Source of the DNA: Bdellovibrionales bacterium RIFOXYD12_FULL_39_22
GTDB lineage: Bacteria; Bdellovibrionota; Bacteriovoracia; Bacteriovoracales; Bacteriovoracaceae
Assembly (NCBI GenBank): GCA_001770205.1
Contig: MEQL01000060.1
Span: 1 to 64,000, forward strand
Length of the DNA: 64,000 nucleotides
Direction of reading: 5' to 3'
Shown: positions 53,907-62,596 of the stretch, in pieces
How the letters are laid out: each line of letters starts with the position of its first letter
Position numbering within the stretch: position 1 is the stretch's first letter
The notes under the pieces: generated by a model
What the model saw: the letters and a program-made list of their open reading frames with translations, nothing else
What the model was told of the DNA's origin: nothing
Databases searched by the model: none
Translations under genes and position numbers: made by a program

Positions 53907-54884
53907 TTATTCAATTAAAAAGGCACTGAAAAGATTGGCCAAGTAAAAGAAGTACGTGGAGAGATAGAAAAGAACTACCACTAAAAACTTTATAATATTT
54001 AACTTTTTTAAAAACTGAATGCTCTCTTGTCCAACATTAAACCATAGCTCTTCTTGAATTTCTGCCAACTCCGTCCCAATCGGCTGGCCCGAGCGCTGCC
54101 AGTTAAAAATTAAACTTTCCAAGCGTAAAACCAAATAACTTAAAAATTTACGTTGCCTTTGATCTTCCGTTAAAGCGGAACTCTCCGCATGATGAATAAT
54201 TTCTTTCTGGGAAAGGCCGACTCCTATCAAACTTTGAAAAATAAAAATCGTATTAAAAAATTTCCAAAAAGGAGCAAAAGTTAACTGTTGCAACCGCTGG
54301 TAAAATAGCGCAAAAAAGAGCGCTCCACTCAACTGCATGGCCAACATGAATATTTTTGAGAGCATTGATAATTTTACCTCGACGCTTTGGCCAACCATAT
54401 ATACAAAAAACCAGGTAATAAGTGAGATGAAAAAAAATTGCAAATAGGCTCCCTCTACCTCCTTTCGCAGGGCCCGCTCAAATTGTATATCCTTGATTAC
54501 CCCTTTTTTGAGTTGGGATAACGACTCCTTGAAATTACCACCATACAATTTAGCGTAGTAAATCAATTTTTTTAGGATATCAGTGTAAAATTTATACTGA
54601 GGAATATCTCCACCACCATTTCCCGGAATTAATGAATAATCACCACCGATAGAAAAAGTTATTTGGTTGATGATCACAACAAAACTATCCCCGCAGGCCA
54701 CCACCGACTGGCCCATCCTTTGGCGCCAAAAATAAAATAGCTTTGCTTTAATTTTCTCATACAAACTAAAGCAAAAATCTCCATGTCGCTTTCCCACAAA
54801 AAGGCCGGCCAAAACAATCAAAAAATAAAAACCTATCGCCATTTGATATTTCATAACAAAATTGCCAAGCAACATTGATGCCAT
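53907..54884 (-). CDS. Polytopic membrane protein of unknown function
   Basis: The 325-aa protein has an N-terminal helix, a cytoplasmic stretch of about 100 residues, two to three central helices (about 155-215) and a final helix near the C terminus. The layout with a cytoplasmic helical domain between membrane segments recalls type II secretion F/TadB-like proteins, but no signature confirms it. The first Met is used; an inner Met at residue 11 is possible. It is divergent from a small cytosolic protein gene. Confidence 0.5.
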   Translation of the reverse strand: MASMLLGNFVMKYQMAIGFYFLIVLAGLFVGKRHGDFCFSLYEKIKAKLFYFWRQRMGQSVVACGDSFVVIINQITFSIGGDYSLIPGNGGGDIPQYKFYTDILKKLIYYAKLYGGNFKESLSQLKKGVIKDIQFERALRKEVEGAYLQFFFISLITWFFVYMVGQSVEVKLSMLSKIFMLAMQLSGALFFALFYQRLQQLTFAPFWKFFNTIFIFQSLIGVGLSQKEIIHHAESSALTEDQRQRKFLSYLVLRLESLIFNWQRSGQPIGTELAEIQEELWFNVGQESIQFLKKLNIIKFLVVVLFYLSTYFFYLANLFSAFLIE

Positions 54885-54933
54885 ATAAAAAATTGACGAA
54901 ATAATCTAATTGTGTGATAGAATCAATCTTATT

Positions 54934-55248
54934 ATGACAACACTTAAACATCTCGGTTTTGACAATCATCAACTGCCTCCTTATGTAAATATTGCTGGCA
55001 ACTTACCAACGGACATAAAGATTCCTCTTCTTAAACGAAAGGTCTCCTTTTTAAACTCCATCTGCAATGAACTTAATCCCTACCTTCCTATTCCTGAGCA
55101 CATCAAAAAAAAGTTGCAAATGGTGCGCATTGATAATTTTTCAGATCCCTTTGAAATTACCAACCGCTTGGTAGTAATTTTGGAAGATTCAGTAGAAGAG
55201 TTACAAGCACTACAAGCGCAAGAAAAGCAAGGCCAGATAGTTCACTGA
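54934..55248 (+). CDS. Small cytosolic protein of unknown function
   Basis: The 104-aa protein is read from ATG 54934; a TTG eight codons earlier is less likely. It has no signal peptide or membrane helix. It is rich in Ile, Leu and Pro, with a C-terminal acidic and Gln-rich helix. No ribosome binding site stands out and no family is recognised. It overlaps the convergent HEXXH gene by 7 bp. Confidence 0.45.
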   Translation: MTTLKHLGFDNHQLPPYVNIAGNLPTDIKIPLLKRKVSFLNSICNELNPYLPIPEHIKKKLQMVRIDNFSDPFEITNRLVVILEDSVEELQALQAQEKQGQIVH

Positions 55249-56249
55249 TTGATAAATTTGCTGCATCGCCGCAAATAGCTCCCTTGCATATATTCAAAAG
55301 TTCGCTGCTTGCTAAATTGCTCAGAAATCGAAGCAGGTTCTCGCATTTTGCCAATATCACTATCAACGCTTTTTTGCATCACACCTAAGCGTTGAAAATC
55401 ATTTTCACAGGCACGCTGCATAATAGAGCGATACTCTAAAAAAGCGGCCTCGGGATAGGGGCGATCATAGGCCGAAGAGATAAACATAGGTGCTTCCTCG
55501 GATAAATGAATAAAGGCCGCTGCTTCTACTCCATAATCTTTCAACTGCCCCTTAAACTCTGAAAATTGCTGGCCAATTTTATAAAAAGCGACAATCCCTT
55601 TTTTCTTTGAAAATTTATTGGAATTTGTATCCACAATTTTCTCACAATTAGAGTGCTGAGCGGCCTCTTGAGGAAAAAGATCATAGAGAACACCACACTC
55701 TGCAATATACGCCTCCACTTCTCCTCCTTTGCCTTCGATTGTGGATTGAATAAATTCTTTTAGCGTAAAATTGAGTTTGTATGGATTAAAAGGGGTTTTA
55801 TAAATGTAATGAGTCAGCTCATGGGCCAAATCTACGATTGCATTAATCACACTCAGATTACGATCTAGATAAACAATTGATTCACTTTCATAAACAACTT
55901 GGTCGGGATTACTTTTAGAAAATCTACGCACCAGCGTAGTATCACAAATAGAAGTTTTTCCAGGGCGCACTACATCCAATAAAGTTTTGCCATGTTGCCC
56001 GGCCTTGGCCTTGGCCTGCTTTGCAATCTCTCGCCCAATTTTAGACTTTTGCAAGGTGGAAAAAAGTAGACGAATGGCCTCTTGTGGATCTTTATGAATC
56101 AAAATCCAGCGCGTTTTGCTATTTAAATTACTTTCAGTATGCAAAACTCGCTCACTACGATTAAAAGGGGTGGCATTCCCGATTTGCCAAAAAAAGAGGG
56201 CAAAGACAAAAAAGCAAAAAAGAATTATTGGCCGAGATGAAATTCTCAT
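55242..56249 (-). CDS. Secreted protein with HEXXH zinc-protease motif
   Basis: The 335-aa protein has a signal peptide (to about residue 25). In the middle lies VDLAHELTHYIY, an HEXXH motif (His143, Glu144, His147). About 30 residues on, GGEVEAYIAEC offers Glu177 or Glu179 as a third zinc ligand, the spacing of gluzincin-type peptidases. Several Cys suggest disulfides. It probably acts outside the inner membrane as a metallopeptidase. The ATG at 56249 is chosen over a preceding TTG; the ribosome binding site is weak either way. Confidence 0.65.
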   Translation of the reverse strand: MRISSRPIILFCFFVFALFFWQIGNATPFNRSERVLHTESNLNSKTRWILIHKDPQEAIRLLFSTLQKSKIGREIAKQAKAKAGQHGKTLLDVVRPGKTSICDTTLVRRFSKSNPDQVVYESESIVYLDRNLSVINAIVDLAHELTHYIYKTPFNPYKLNFTLKEFIQSTIEGKGGEVEAYIAECGVLYDLFPQEAAQHSNCEKIVDTNSNKFSKKKGIVAFYKIGQQFSEFKGQLKDYGVEAAAFIHLSEEAPMFISSAYDRPYPEAAFLEYRSIMQRACENDFQRLGVMQKSVDSDIGKMREPASISEQFSKQRTFEYMQGSYLRRCSKFINQ

Positions 56250-56406
56250 CAACTATAAGTCGGAGCAATTGAGAATAAAATTTAGAAGTTAAGTTGGCCT
56301 ATCTGGATATGGCGAGAATGTACTGGCAAACGACAAAACTAATGCTTTTTTATCCAGTATTATTTTTTACATTGACTCTTCTTGCTCTTTCGCTGACCAT
56401 TTATTT

Positions 56407-57714
56407 ATGAGCTTAAAAACTATTTTTATTTCCGCAGTCTACCTACTCATCGTTTCTTGTAACAGAGGCCCTGACAATGCTGGTAACGACGCTACTCCCA
56501 CCCCGGCCAGCTCACCAACCCCCACTGCGGCCACCACTGCTGCCTGTGGCATGGCCGATGGTATCTGTCCTGCTGCTTGCACTTTTTATGACGATAACGA
56601 CTGCGTAAAATGTAACTCTGTCGTAGGACTGACAGCACCAGTAGAAAGCTGCTCTGCAGAATGGCCTTGCACAAATCTTCTTCCAACCTATCCAGCACAA
56701 GGCATTTATGAAATTTCGACCGGTAGCGATATTCCCAGTTGCCAGACACAATTCCCCACGGCCGCCACCATCGTCGGGTGTGTGCGAGGAGGCCGGGGCG
56801 CTTTTAATGATGGCCCACCCAAAAACTGGATCGATGAAGATGGAATAAGTCGTTACTGGTGTGAGTATAGGCCAAGCGGAACTGCCAGTAATTCCAAGCG
56901 GCCGCTGCTTATATATATTCCCGGTTCTGGCTCTAATGCAGACGCCATATATGACTTTACGCTATTGCGGGCCAAGGCAATAGACTATGATAATTTAAGC
57001 GGCGATAGTTCTCGCAAAGGTATCATTTTAGTATCCACGCAAGGACGCAATTTGCACTGGCCGACGGCCTCTACCGAAGAAGGCAGCAAGCATGACTCTT
57101 ATCATCGAAACCTCGCAACTAACCGCGATGTTGCCTTTGTCGATCACATTATAGACACTCTCGTGGCCGAAGGAGTTGTTGACCCTAATCGCATCTACCT
57201 GACTGGATGGTCAAATGGTGCAAGATTTGCCACTTTCTACGGCATATCTCGCCATCAAACTGCCACCGCCGGGGGAAATAAAGTGGCCGCAGTAGCAGTT
57301 TATAGTGGCGGAGATCCCTATGAAAATATTGCTACCGAACAATCACCATCGTGCAAACAAAATCCCTATCCTCAAACCCAACTTCCTTTTCTCGTGATTA
57401 CCAGAAACTGTGACGCCATTACTTGTAACCAAGAACACTTTGATACTTTTTCTGCGGAAGGATGGATCATTACCCCTGGAAATCAAGTTGAAGCATGGTT
57501 TAGTACACTACAAAACACTATGAATAACTCTCATGCACAGTGGCTAAAAATTAATTACTACGGTGCCGATACTGCCTCCTGTTTGGCATTACCAATTTGT
57601 ACTCGTCAAACTGCCACTCGTAATCACTTTTGTTGGCCAGATGGTATTAGCGATGGCGGCGGAGTCGATAGAGAGATTGATCTTTTGGAATTTTTAAAAT
57701 CTAATCCTCGATGA
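56407..57714 (+). CDS. Alpha/beta-hydrolase lipoprotein, esterase/PHB-depolymerase-like
   Basis: The 435-aa lipoprotein has its lipobox at Cys18 (LLIVSC), followed by a Pro/Thr-rich linker and a Cys-rich segment (about 45-155). The alpha/beta-hydrolase part has IYIPGSG for the oxyanion hole and nucleophile Ser269 in GWSNGA, like the LpqC/feruloyl-esterase/PHB-depolymerase group. A late His (RNHFCW) may complete the triad. It should cleave esters outside the cell. It is convergent with a barrel protein gene 13 bp away. Confidence 0.75.
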   Translation: MSLKTIFISAVYLLIVSCNRGPDNAGNDATPTPASSPTPTAATTAACGMADGICPAACTFYDDNDCVKCNSVVGLTAPVESCSAEWPCTNLLPTYPAQGIYEISTGSDIPSCQTQFPTAATIVGCVRGGRGAFNDGPPKNWIDEDGISRYWCEYRPSGTASNSKRPLLIYIPGSGSNADAIYDFTLLRAKAIDYDNLSGDSSRKGIILVSTQGRNLHWPTASTEEGSKHDSYHRNLATNRDVAFVDHIIDTLVAEGVVDPNRIYLTGWSNGARFATFYGISRHQTATAGGNKVAAVAVYSGGDPYENIATEQSPSCKQNPYPQTQLPFLVITRNCDAITCNQEHFDTFSAEGWIITPGNQVEAWFSTLQNTMNNSHAQWLKINYYGADTASCLALPICTRQTATRNHFCWPDGISDGGGVDREIDLLEFLKSNPR

Positions 57715-57727
57715 AAGCACCTTGGGC

Positions 57728-58843
57728 CTACCAATCGTAAGTAATGGCAATTTTCCCAATTTTAGTCAAACCATCATTACTTCCCTTGTCTTGACTAAAG
57801 CCCTGGGCATATAGGAAATCAAAATTGGCAGAACCAAATTTAAATGTTCCTCCAATATTAGGCCCGTTGGTAGTATTAGACTTCGTAACAGCATCTCCAA
57901 CCTTAGTGTATCCGTAAAGATTGTAGACCGCACCAGTTCGTAGAGTAAACCATGGTGTTATGGTATATTCGAGGCCAGTGTTTAGGGGAACAAAAATTCC
58001 CGATACCGAGGCCGTACCATACTTCCCTGTTATATAACGAACTCCCGCTCCATAAATAATCTTATAACCAATTTTACTATCTTCGGTAGTTGTTCCTAGG
58101 CCGATATTAAAATCCCAATGTGCATTTTTTGTAACTACATTGTCGGTACCAACTACGGCAGTTTGCTCCCAACTACGTCGACTTAAAACTAGATATTGAT
58201 TAAATACTCCCACTTTGCGCTGCGCCCCCAGATCAAAACTAAATTTATCCTCATATTTTGATTGTGCAGCATCTCCAGGATCTTCCATTTTATTGATCAA
58301 TCGATAAGAAAACCAAGTATCTGCCAGCGCAAACTTGGCCCCCAAATTAACTTTAACTCCGGAGATTTTTTCTTGAGTAGTGCCATCGGCCACAGAGACA
58401 TCTACAAAGGTCAACCCTGCCCCCACTTCCACTCCTCGTAACGTAGTGGCCAATTGCAAATCAAGTGGTTTGACCGTAACGGCCGTTTCAAAATTAGCGG
58501 TGGCCGAGGAGTCCAAAAACATTTGATCAGTACGGCCATAGTTAACACCATATTTTATCCCACGCTCTGGAAGCGAAGCAATAAATCCGCCGGATCCTTC
58601 TTCATAGTTGGCCTGATTTTTAGGAATATTATTCAAATAAACAGGATTATAAAAAATATTAGAATCATCAACATAGTGATAGGCCCCCGTACTCACAACC
58701 GTATGATAACAACAAGTGGTTCCTGAAAGTGTCGTAGGAACTCCAATCGCTCCAAGTGTCGCCACTCGCACACTGCTTGCAAACAGTGATCCACTAAGTA
58801 CACAAAAAGATAACAGTAAAACGATAAAAAAAAGTTTTCTCAT
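57728..58843 (-). CDS. Outer-membrane barrel protein (porin-like)
   Basis: The 371-aa protein starts at ATG 58843 (AAGGAGG upstream) with a signal peptide (cleavage near LFASSV). Beta-strand-like segments run throughout, and the C terminus ends IAITYDW with a terminal aromatic. A CC pair lies near the N terminus of the mature part. A nine-residue upstream extension lacks a good ribosome binding site and is rejected. No family is named with confidence. Confidence 0.6.
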   Translation of the reverse strand: MRKLFFIVLLLSFCVLSGSLFASSVRVATLGAIGVPTTLSGTTCCYHTVVSTGAYHYVDDSNIFYNPVYLNNIPKNQANYEEGSGGFIASLPERGIKYGVNYGRTDQMFLDSSATANFETAVTVKPLDLQLATTLRGVEVGAGLTFVDVSVADGTTQEKISGVKVNLGAKFALADTWFSYRLINKMEDPGDAAQSKYEDKFSFDLGAQRKVGVFNQYLVLSRRSWEQTAVVGTDNVVTKNAHWDFNIGLGTTTEDSKIGYKIIYGAGVRYITGKYGTASVSGIFVPLNTGLEYTITPWFTLRTGAVYNLYGYTKVGDAVTKSNTTNGPNIGGTFKFGSANFDFLYAQGFSQDKGSNDGLTKIGKIAITYDW

Positions 58844-58889
58844 TTCAATCCTCCTTCGGTAAATCGCCAAGACAATATTATATTCTAAA

Positions 58890-59444
58890 TTAAAATAGCA
58901 CCTTAACTGCTAATCCCAATAAAATAATTCCGGCCAGCCCCGAGGCCCACCTTCCCATTAAGTGCCCAGCGCGATTGCCGATAAACGCACCTACAACAGT
59001 CATGGCCAGTGTTACTAGACCTATCACAATAACTGGAAGGCCAATTGATGTCCCATTTATCGCAAAGACCACTCCAATCATCATCGCATCAATACTAGTG
59101 GCAACCGCCAAACTAAGCAAGCAGCGCCAACTGGTGCAAAAACAACGAGTGGTGTCACACATCTGCCCATGAGGAGAAATAGCATCACGCAATGTTTTTA
59201 TGGCCAGTACCAAAAAAACAGCAAACGTTATCCAAAGAGAGATCGGTTCCACCACTGCGCGAACAAATGTTCCAGCATACCAGCCCAACAGTGGCATTCC
59301 TGCTTGAAATAGGCCAAAAGTAGCGGCAATTTTAAAATATTTTGATAAAAAAACATCTCTTAACTTTATTCCACAGCTAATAGAAACAGCAAAGGCATCC
59401 ATTGAAAGTGCTAAGGCCACCATAAAAACCATCTGCAAATCCAT
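58890..59444 (-). CDS. mntP: Manganese efflux pump MntP
   Basis: The 184-aa protein has six transmembrane helices in two halves, each with the family's Asp motif (LSMDAFAVS in the first helix and TSIDAMMIG in the fourth). It exports Mn2+ and protects against manganese excess. The start at 59444 is chosen because GGAG and AAGG lie just upstream and the length then matches the family; an ATG at 59459 lacks a site. No yybP-ykoY-type riboswitch is evident upstream. It is near oxidative-stress genes. Confidence 0.85.
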   Translation of the reverse strand: MDLQMVFMVALALSMDAFAVSISCGIKLRDVFLSKYFKIAATFGLFQAGMPLLGWYAGTFVRAVVEPISLWITFAVFLVLAIKTLRDAISPHGQMCDTTRCFCTSWRCLLSLAVATSIDAMMIGVVFAINGTSIGLPVIVIGLVTLAMTVVGAFIGNRAGHLMGRWASGLAGIILLGLAVKVLF

Positions 59445-59640
59445 CTGACCTTGCTCCATTTTTTTTCGGCTGACATAGGAAACTATACTAAAATTATATT
59501 TTGGCGGTAGTATTGTCTGGTAAAATTAAAAAGATTACAACAAAATTATATGGCCGTTCACAGCAAGAAAGTAGCTATAGACAAATTCAATCCAGCAATA
59601 GGAACGATCGATTTAATTTATCGGCGAAAAAGTTAGATAA

Positions 59641-59679
59641 TGTTGGCAAGTAAGCTAACAAACAGCATTAATGCTAACA
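59641..59679. promoter_or_regulatory. Repeated operator-like elements before the peroxiredoxin gene
   Basis: GCTAACA occurs at 59654-59660 and again at 59673-59679, 19 bases apart. The first copy forms an inverted repeat with TGTTGGC at 59641-59647, and the second overlaps the perfect palindrome AGCATTAATGCT (59664-59675). The block ends about 18 bases before the start codon and is a likely binding site for an oxidative-stress regulator, which I cannot identify. Confidence 0.4.
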
Positions 59680-59697
59680 ACTAACAAGGAGAAAAAA

Positions 59698-60285
59698 ATG
59701 AGCTTAATTAACAAACCAGCACCAGAATTTAAGGCACAGGCGGTAATGGGTGACAACTCTTTTCGCGAAATAAAACTATCCGACTATAAAAATAAATATG
59801 TCGTACTTTTTTTCTATCCACTAGATTTTACCTTTGTTTGTCCATCTGAAATTCTAGCATTTAACCGCAAACTTAACGAATTTAAGGAGCGCAATGTAGA
59901 AGTCATTGCGGTATCGGTAGACTCTCACTTCTCTCATTTGGCCTGGAAAAATACTCCTGTTGAAAAAGGTGGTATTGGCAATATTCAATTTCCCATTGTC
60001 TCAGATTTAAGTAAAAGTATCTCTCGCGACTACGACGTTCTTTTCAACGATACAGTTGCACTCCGCGGACTATTTTTAATTGATAAAAGTGGTATTGTTA
60101 AACATTCCGTAGTGAACGATTTGGGTATTGGAAGAAATATTGACGAAGCACTACGAACCGTAGATGCTCTACAGTACACTGAAAAGCACGGAGAGGTTTG
60201 CCCGGCCGATTGGAAACAAGGAGATGAGGCGATGAAACCGACGGCCAGTGGAGTTGCAACCTATCTTGCTAAACACAATAAATAA
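59698..60285 (+). CDS. Typical 2-Cys peroxiredoxin (AhpC/Prx1 family)
   Basis: The 195-aa protein has peroxidatic Cys48 in DFTFVCPSE and resolving Cys168 in EVCPADW. The GGIG motif (91-94) is present but the C-terminal YF motif is absent, which in this family often means a more oxidation-resistant form. It reduces hydrogen peroxide and alkyl peroxides in the cytoplasm. The start at 59698 has AAGGAG upstream. It is followed 15 bp later by the superoxide reductase gene, so the two form an oxidant-defence operon. Confidence 0.9.
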   Translation: MSLINKPAPEFKAQAVMGDNSFREIKLSDYKNKYVVLFFYPLDFTFVCPSEILAFNRKLNEFKERNVEVIAVSVDSHFSHLAWKNTPVEKGGIGNIQFPIVSDLSKSISRDYDVLFNDTVALRGLFLIDKSGIVKHSVVNDLGIGRNIDEALRTVDALQYTEKHGEVCPADWKQGDEAMKPTASGVATYLAKHNK

Positions 60286-60300
60286 TAACAGGAGGTATAT

Positions 60301-60687
60301 ATGTTAAAAATTAGTCGTTACCAAGACATTAGTTTAATCGAAAATGAGGCCAAAAAAGATTATGTGGATCGCCACTCTCCTTTTGTTCACTGTAAAACCA
60401 GTGCTAAGGCCGGTGAGAAATTTGAAATTAAAGTGAGAATGGGAAAAGATTATGAACATCCTGATGATTTCGATCACTACATCAGCAACATTTCCATTTT
60501 TGATAAAGACAAAAAGCTTGCAGAAGCAACTTTTTATGCGGGGGCCCTGGGTGGACAAGGAAAAAAAGGACATCAAGAAGTAACTTTTTATGTATTGCTA
60601 GAAAAAGATGCGACCATTACCGCCCAAAGCTACTGCACCAAGCATGGCCTCTGGGAGAGTGATCCAATTAAGGTTTCCGTCTCTTAA
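60301..60687 (+). CDS. Superoxide reductase (class II, neelaredoxin-type)
   Basis: The 128-aa protein has all five iron ligands of the SOR centre: His25 in RHSP, His53 in EHPDD, His59 in DHYI, and Cys112 and His115 in YCTKHGL. There is no N-terminal desulforedoxin domain, so it is class II. It reduces superoxide to peroxide, which the peroxiredoxin encoded just upstream can remove. The usual Glu-Lys before the first His reads Asp-Arg here. GGAGGT lies before the ATG. Confidence 0.88.
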   Translation: MLKISRYQDISLIENEAKKDYVDRHSPFVHCKTSAKAGEKFEIKVRMGKDYEHPDDFDHYISNISIFDKDKKLAEATFYAGALGGQGKKGHQEVTFYVLLEKDATITAQSYCTKHGLWESDPIKVSVS

Positions 60688-60724
60688 ATTTTATCGATCA
60701 CCACACACATAAAACGCTCTAAAA

Positions 60725-60766
60725 CAGAGATGCCTTCTTGTTTTTAAGGAACGGATGGCATCTCTG
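60725..60766 (-). terminator. Hairpin terminator overlapping the end of the 52-aa gene
   Basis: CAGAGATGCC (60725-60734) and GGCATCTCTG (60757-60766) are exact reverse complements. On the minus strand the stem is followed by TTTT. The right arm lies inside the last codons of the small gene. Confidence 0.6.
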
Positions 60767-60902
60767 TGGCCGGAGCACGATCAGATGATTGCTCTAGTTT
60801 GCTTGCGACATCGGTTCCTCCATTCCAGGAGTGGTAAGCAAAAAACATCACTGCCATCAGCGGAATAAAAACAAAAGCAAAAGCGTAAATTAATTTTTTC
60901 AT
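60744..60902 (-). CDS. 52-aa single-helix membrane protein
   Basis: The short gene starts at ATG 60902 with a perfect AAGGAG seven bases upstream. It encodes an N-terminal hydrophobic helix (LIYAFAFVFIPLMAVMFFA) and a polar 30-residue tail (HSWNGGTDVASKLEQ). It lies between hairpin terminators, which suggests its own transcript. No family is recognised. It has stronger start signals than many longer genes here, so it is probably real. Confidence 0.6.
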   Translation of the reverse strand: MKKLIYAFAFVFIPLMAVMFFAYHSWNGGTDVASKLEQSSDRAPATEMPSVP

Positions 60903-60919
60903 ATATTACTCCTTAAGGT

Positions 60920-60951
60920 AAAAGTTTGGCCGACCAAATTATCGGCCAAAC
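60920..60951 (-). terminator. Rho-independent terminator after the barrel protein gene
   Basis: GTTTGGCCGA (60924-60933) pairs with TCGGCCAAAC (60942-60951) around an 8-base loop. On the minus strand the stem is followed by TTTTACC. It ends the 61026-62375 transcript just before the 52-aa gene. Confidence 0.65.
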
Positions 60952-61025
60952 GCATATAAATAAATTATACGATCTTTGCTAAGATAGTGCCTATCGTGAG
61001 AAATTTTTGCCTAGATTGTCTCTTT

Positions 61026-62375
61026 CTAGAAGACGATAGCGAGATTAGAGTAGATCAAATCATTGGATCTAAAAGAACTCCAATAGGATTCATCCTGTGG
61101 TGAACGCAATAGTTCTGCCCCTAAGGCCAGTTGTAAATGTTTTGCGGGACGATAAATTATCTCATTTTTTAAAATAGTATCTTCCGTTTTTAGATCATAT
61201 TTAAGATTTAATGAGGCCTTAAACTTATCATTTGCCTTATAACCCAGAAGCAGGCCCACCCCGCGTTTCCATTTGATAGCATCTCCAGCAAACAACTCTC
61301 CGGGGCCTTCATCGCTACTTTGAGAATATATGCCAAATAAATTAGTGGAGAATCTATCCCCGTTGTAACCGCTTTTAAGGTGAAAATAGCGGCGCTGTTT
61401 GTATTTTGGAACGATTTGAAAATAATCTGATTCAAAAGTGGGATGCACAGTGGCCAAACTTTCACCAAACACAGGAAATTCCTCTTTAAAATCCCCGTTA
61501 GGATCAACAATTTTATATCCGATTTCCACATCTATTTTAGAAATCTTCTGTGCGATATCTATGCCATAAATCATGTGATGGTTTACGGTGGGAGTAACCG
61601 TAACCTCCACCTGGTCTAGTTCTCTTGCCATATGGCCAACAACATGTTGTCGCCAAAAAGATTCTGGCTTATAGAGGGCGAATCCCGAAATCTCTCCGCT
61701 TTTCCAGCGATAAGAGGGCCGAATACCCAGTCCATTTTGATAGATGACTTCAGAGACTGCCGGGGTCTCCAATCTGTAATAAATTGGCACTTGCGTATCG
61801 TAGTAAGTCATTTGCTTATCTGGTAGAGGCACCCAGCTCTGAGAAGAAGTTATCTTACCTTTTTTAAAAATATATCCCGGGTTTAAGGAGGGTAGATGCA
61901 TTTTGGAAATATAAAGCTGAAGTCCGATATTTTTGCCCCAGTTTTTACTAAAAAATATTCCAAATTTTCCCTCTTGCCGATTATCCGTAGGGCCAAACTC
62001 ACGCAAACCATTTACATCATTTAGCAGCCAAAATTGCTCTGTACTTTCATTCCAAGGAAGAATCCTTCTTCCAATTTCCAAAGAATAAGTTTTTCCGTAA
62101 TGGCCAATATTGATTTCGGCAACTGAAAAAATTTCTCCCTGAGGTTCATATAAATGGCGAATATCACCAACCAAATTACTTCCAAATCGCCCCCAGCGGC
62201 CTTCCACGTCGAGTGAAAGTCCGTAGGCATCTGTCTTAATTTCTCCATTCCCAACTTTGGAATTAACATTCTGATTGGCCTGATAGTAGATATTGCTATC
62301 ACTCTCCGCCTCTGCCCAAAGAGCAAAAGATAAAAGCACTGAGCTTGCTACTGTAACAACGAGTAATTGGAACAT
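61026..62375 (-). CDS. Outer-membrane barrel protein (DUF1302-like porin candidate)
   Basis: The 449-aa protein has a signal peptide (cleavage near LWAEAE) and many alternating, aromatic-rich strands, ending in NLAIVF, a C-terminal Phe typical for barrel insertion. The layout and motifs such as IGRRILPWNE recall porin-type proteins that accompany lipid transporters, but this is a loose match. It has its own terminator and no close co-directional neighbour upstream. Confidence 0.6.
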   Translation of the reverse strand: MFQLLVVTVASSVLLSFALWAEAESDSNIYYQANQNVNSKVGNGEIKTDAYGLSLDVEGRWGRFGSNLVGDIRHLYEPQGEIFSVAEINIGHYGKTYSLEIGRRILPWNESTEQFWLLNDVNGLREFGPTDNRQEGKFGIFFSKNWGKNIGLQLYISKMHLPSLNPGYIFKKGKITSSQSWVPLPDKQMTYYDTQVPIYYRLETPAVSEVIYQNGLGIRPSYRWKSGEISGFALYKPESFWRQHVVGHMARELDQVEVTVTPTVNHHMIYGIDIAQKISKIDVEIGYKIVDPNGDFKEEFPVFGESLATVHPTFESDYFQIVPKYKQRRYFHLKSGYNGDRFSTNLFGIYSQSSDEGPGELFAGDAIKWKRGVGLLLGYKANDKFKASLNLKYDLKTEDTILKNEIIYRPAKHLQLALGAELLRSPQDESYWSSFRSNDLIYSNLAIVF

Positions 62376-62596
62376 ATCACCTCAAAATAAAACAACAAGT
62401 TCGACCTAACCTATCTATCAGAAAATAAAAGAACAAGATGTTAGTTTCGTCAATGTAAAATATATATGGGCGCGGAATAATAAACTTACAAAGGGCGATG
62501 TGACAACAATTCTTTGGCCGTCCCGTCAAGTATTGTCTTTTCTTCCACTATAAATTTAAAAGTTGCAATATTCATTGATTCTGGTATTTTAGAAAA

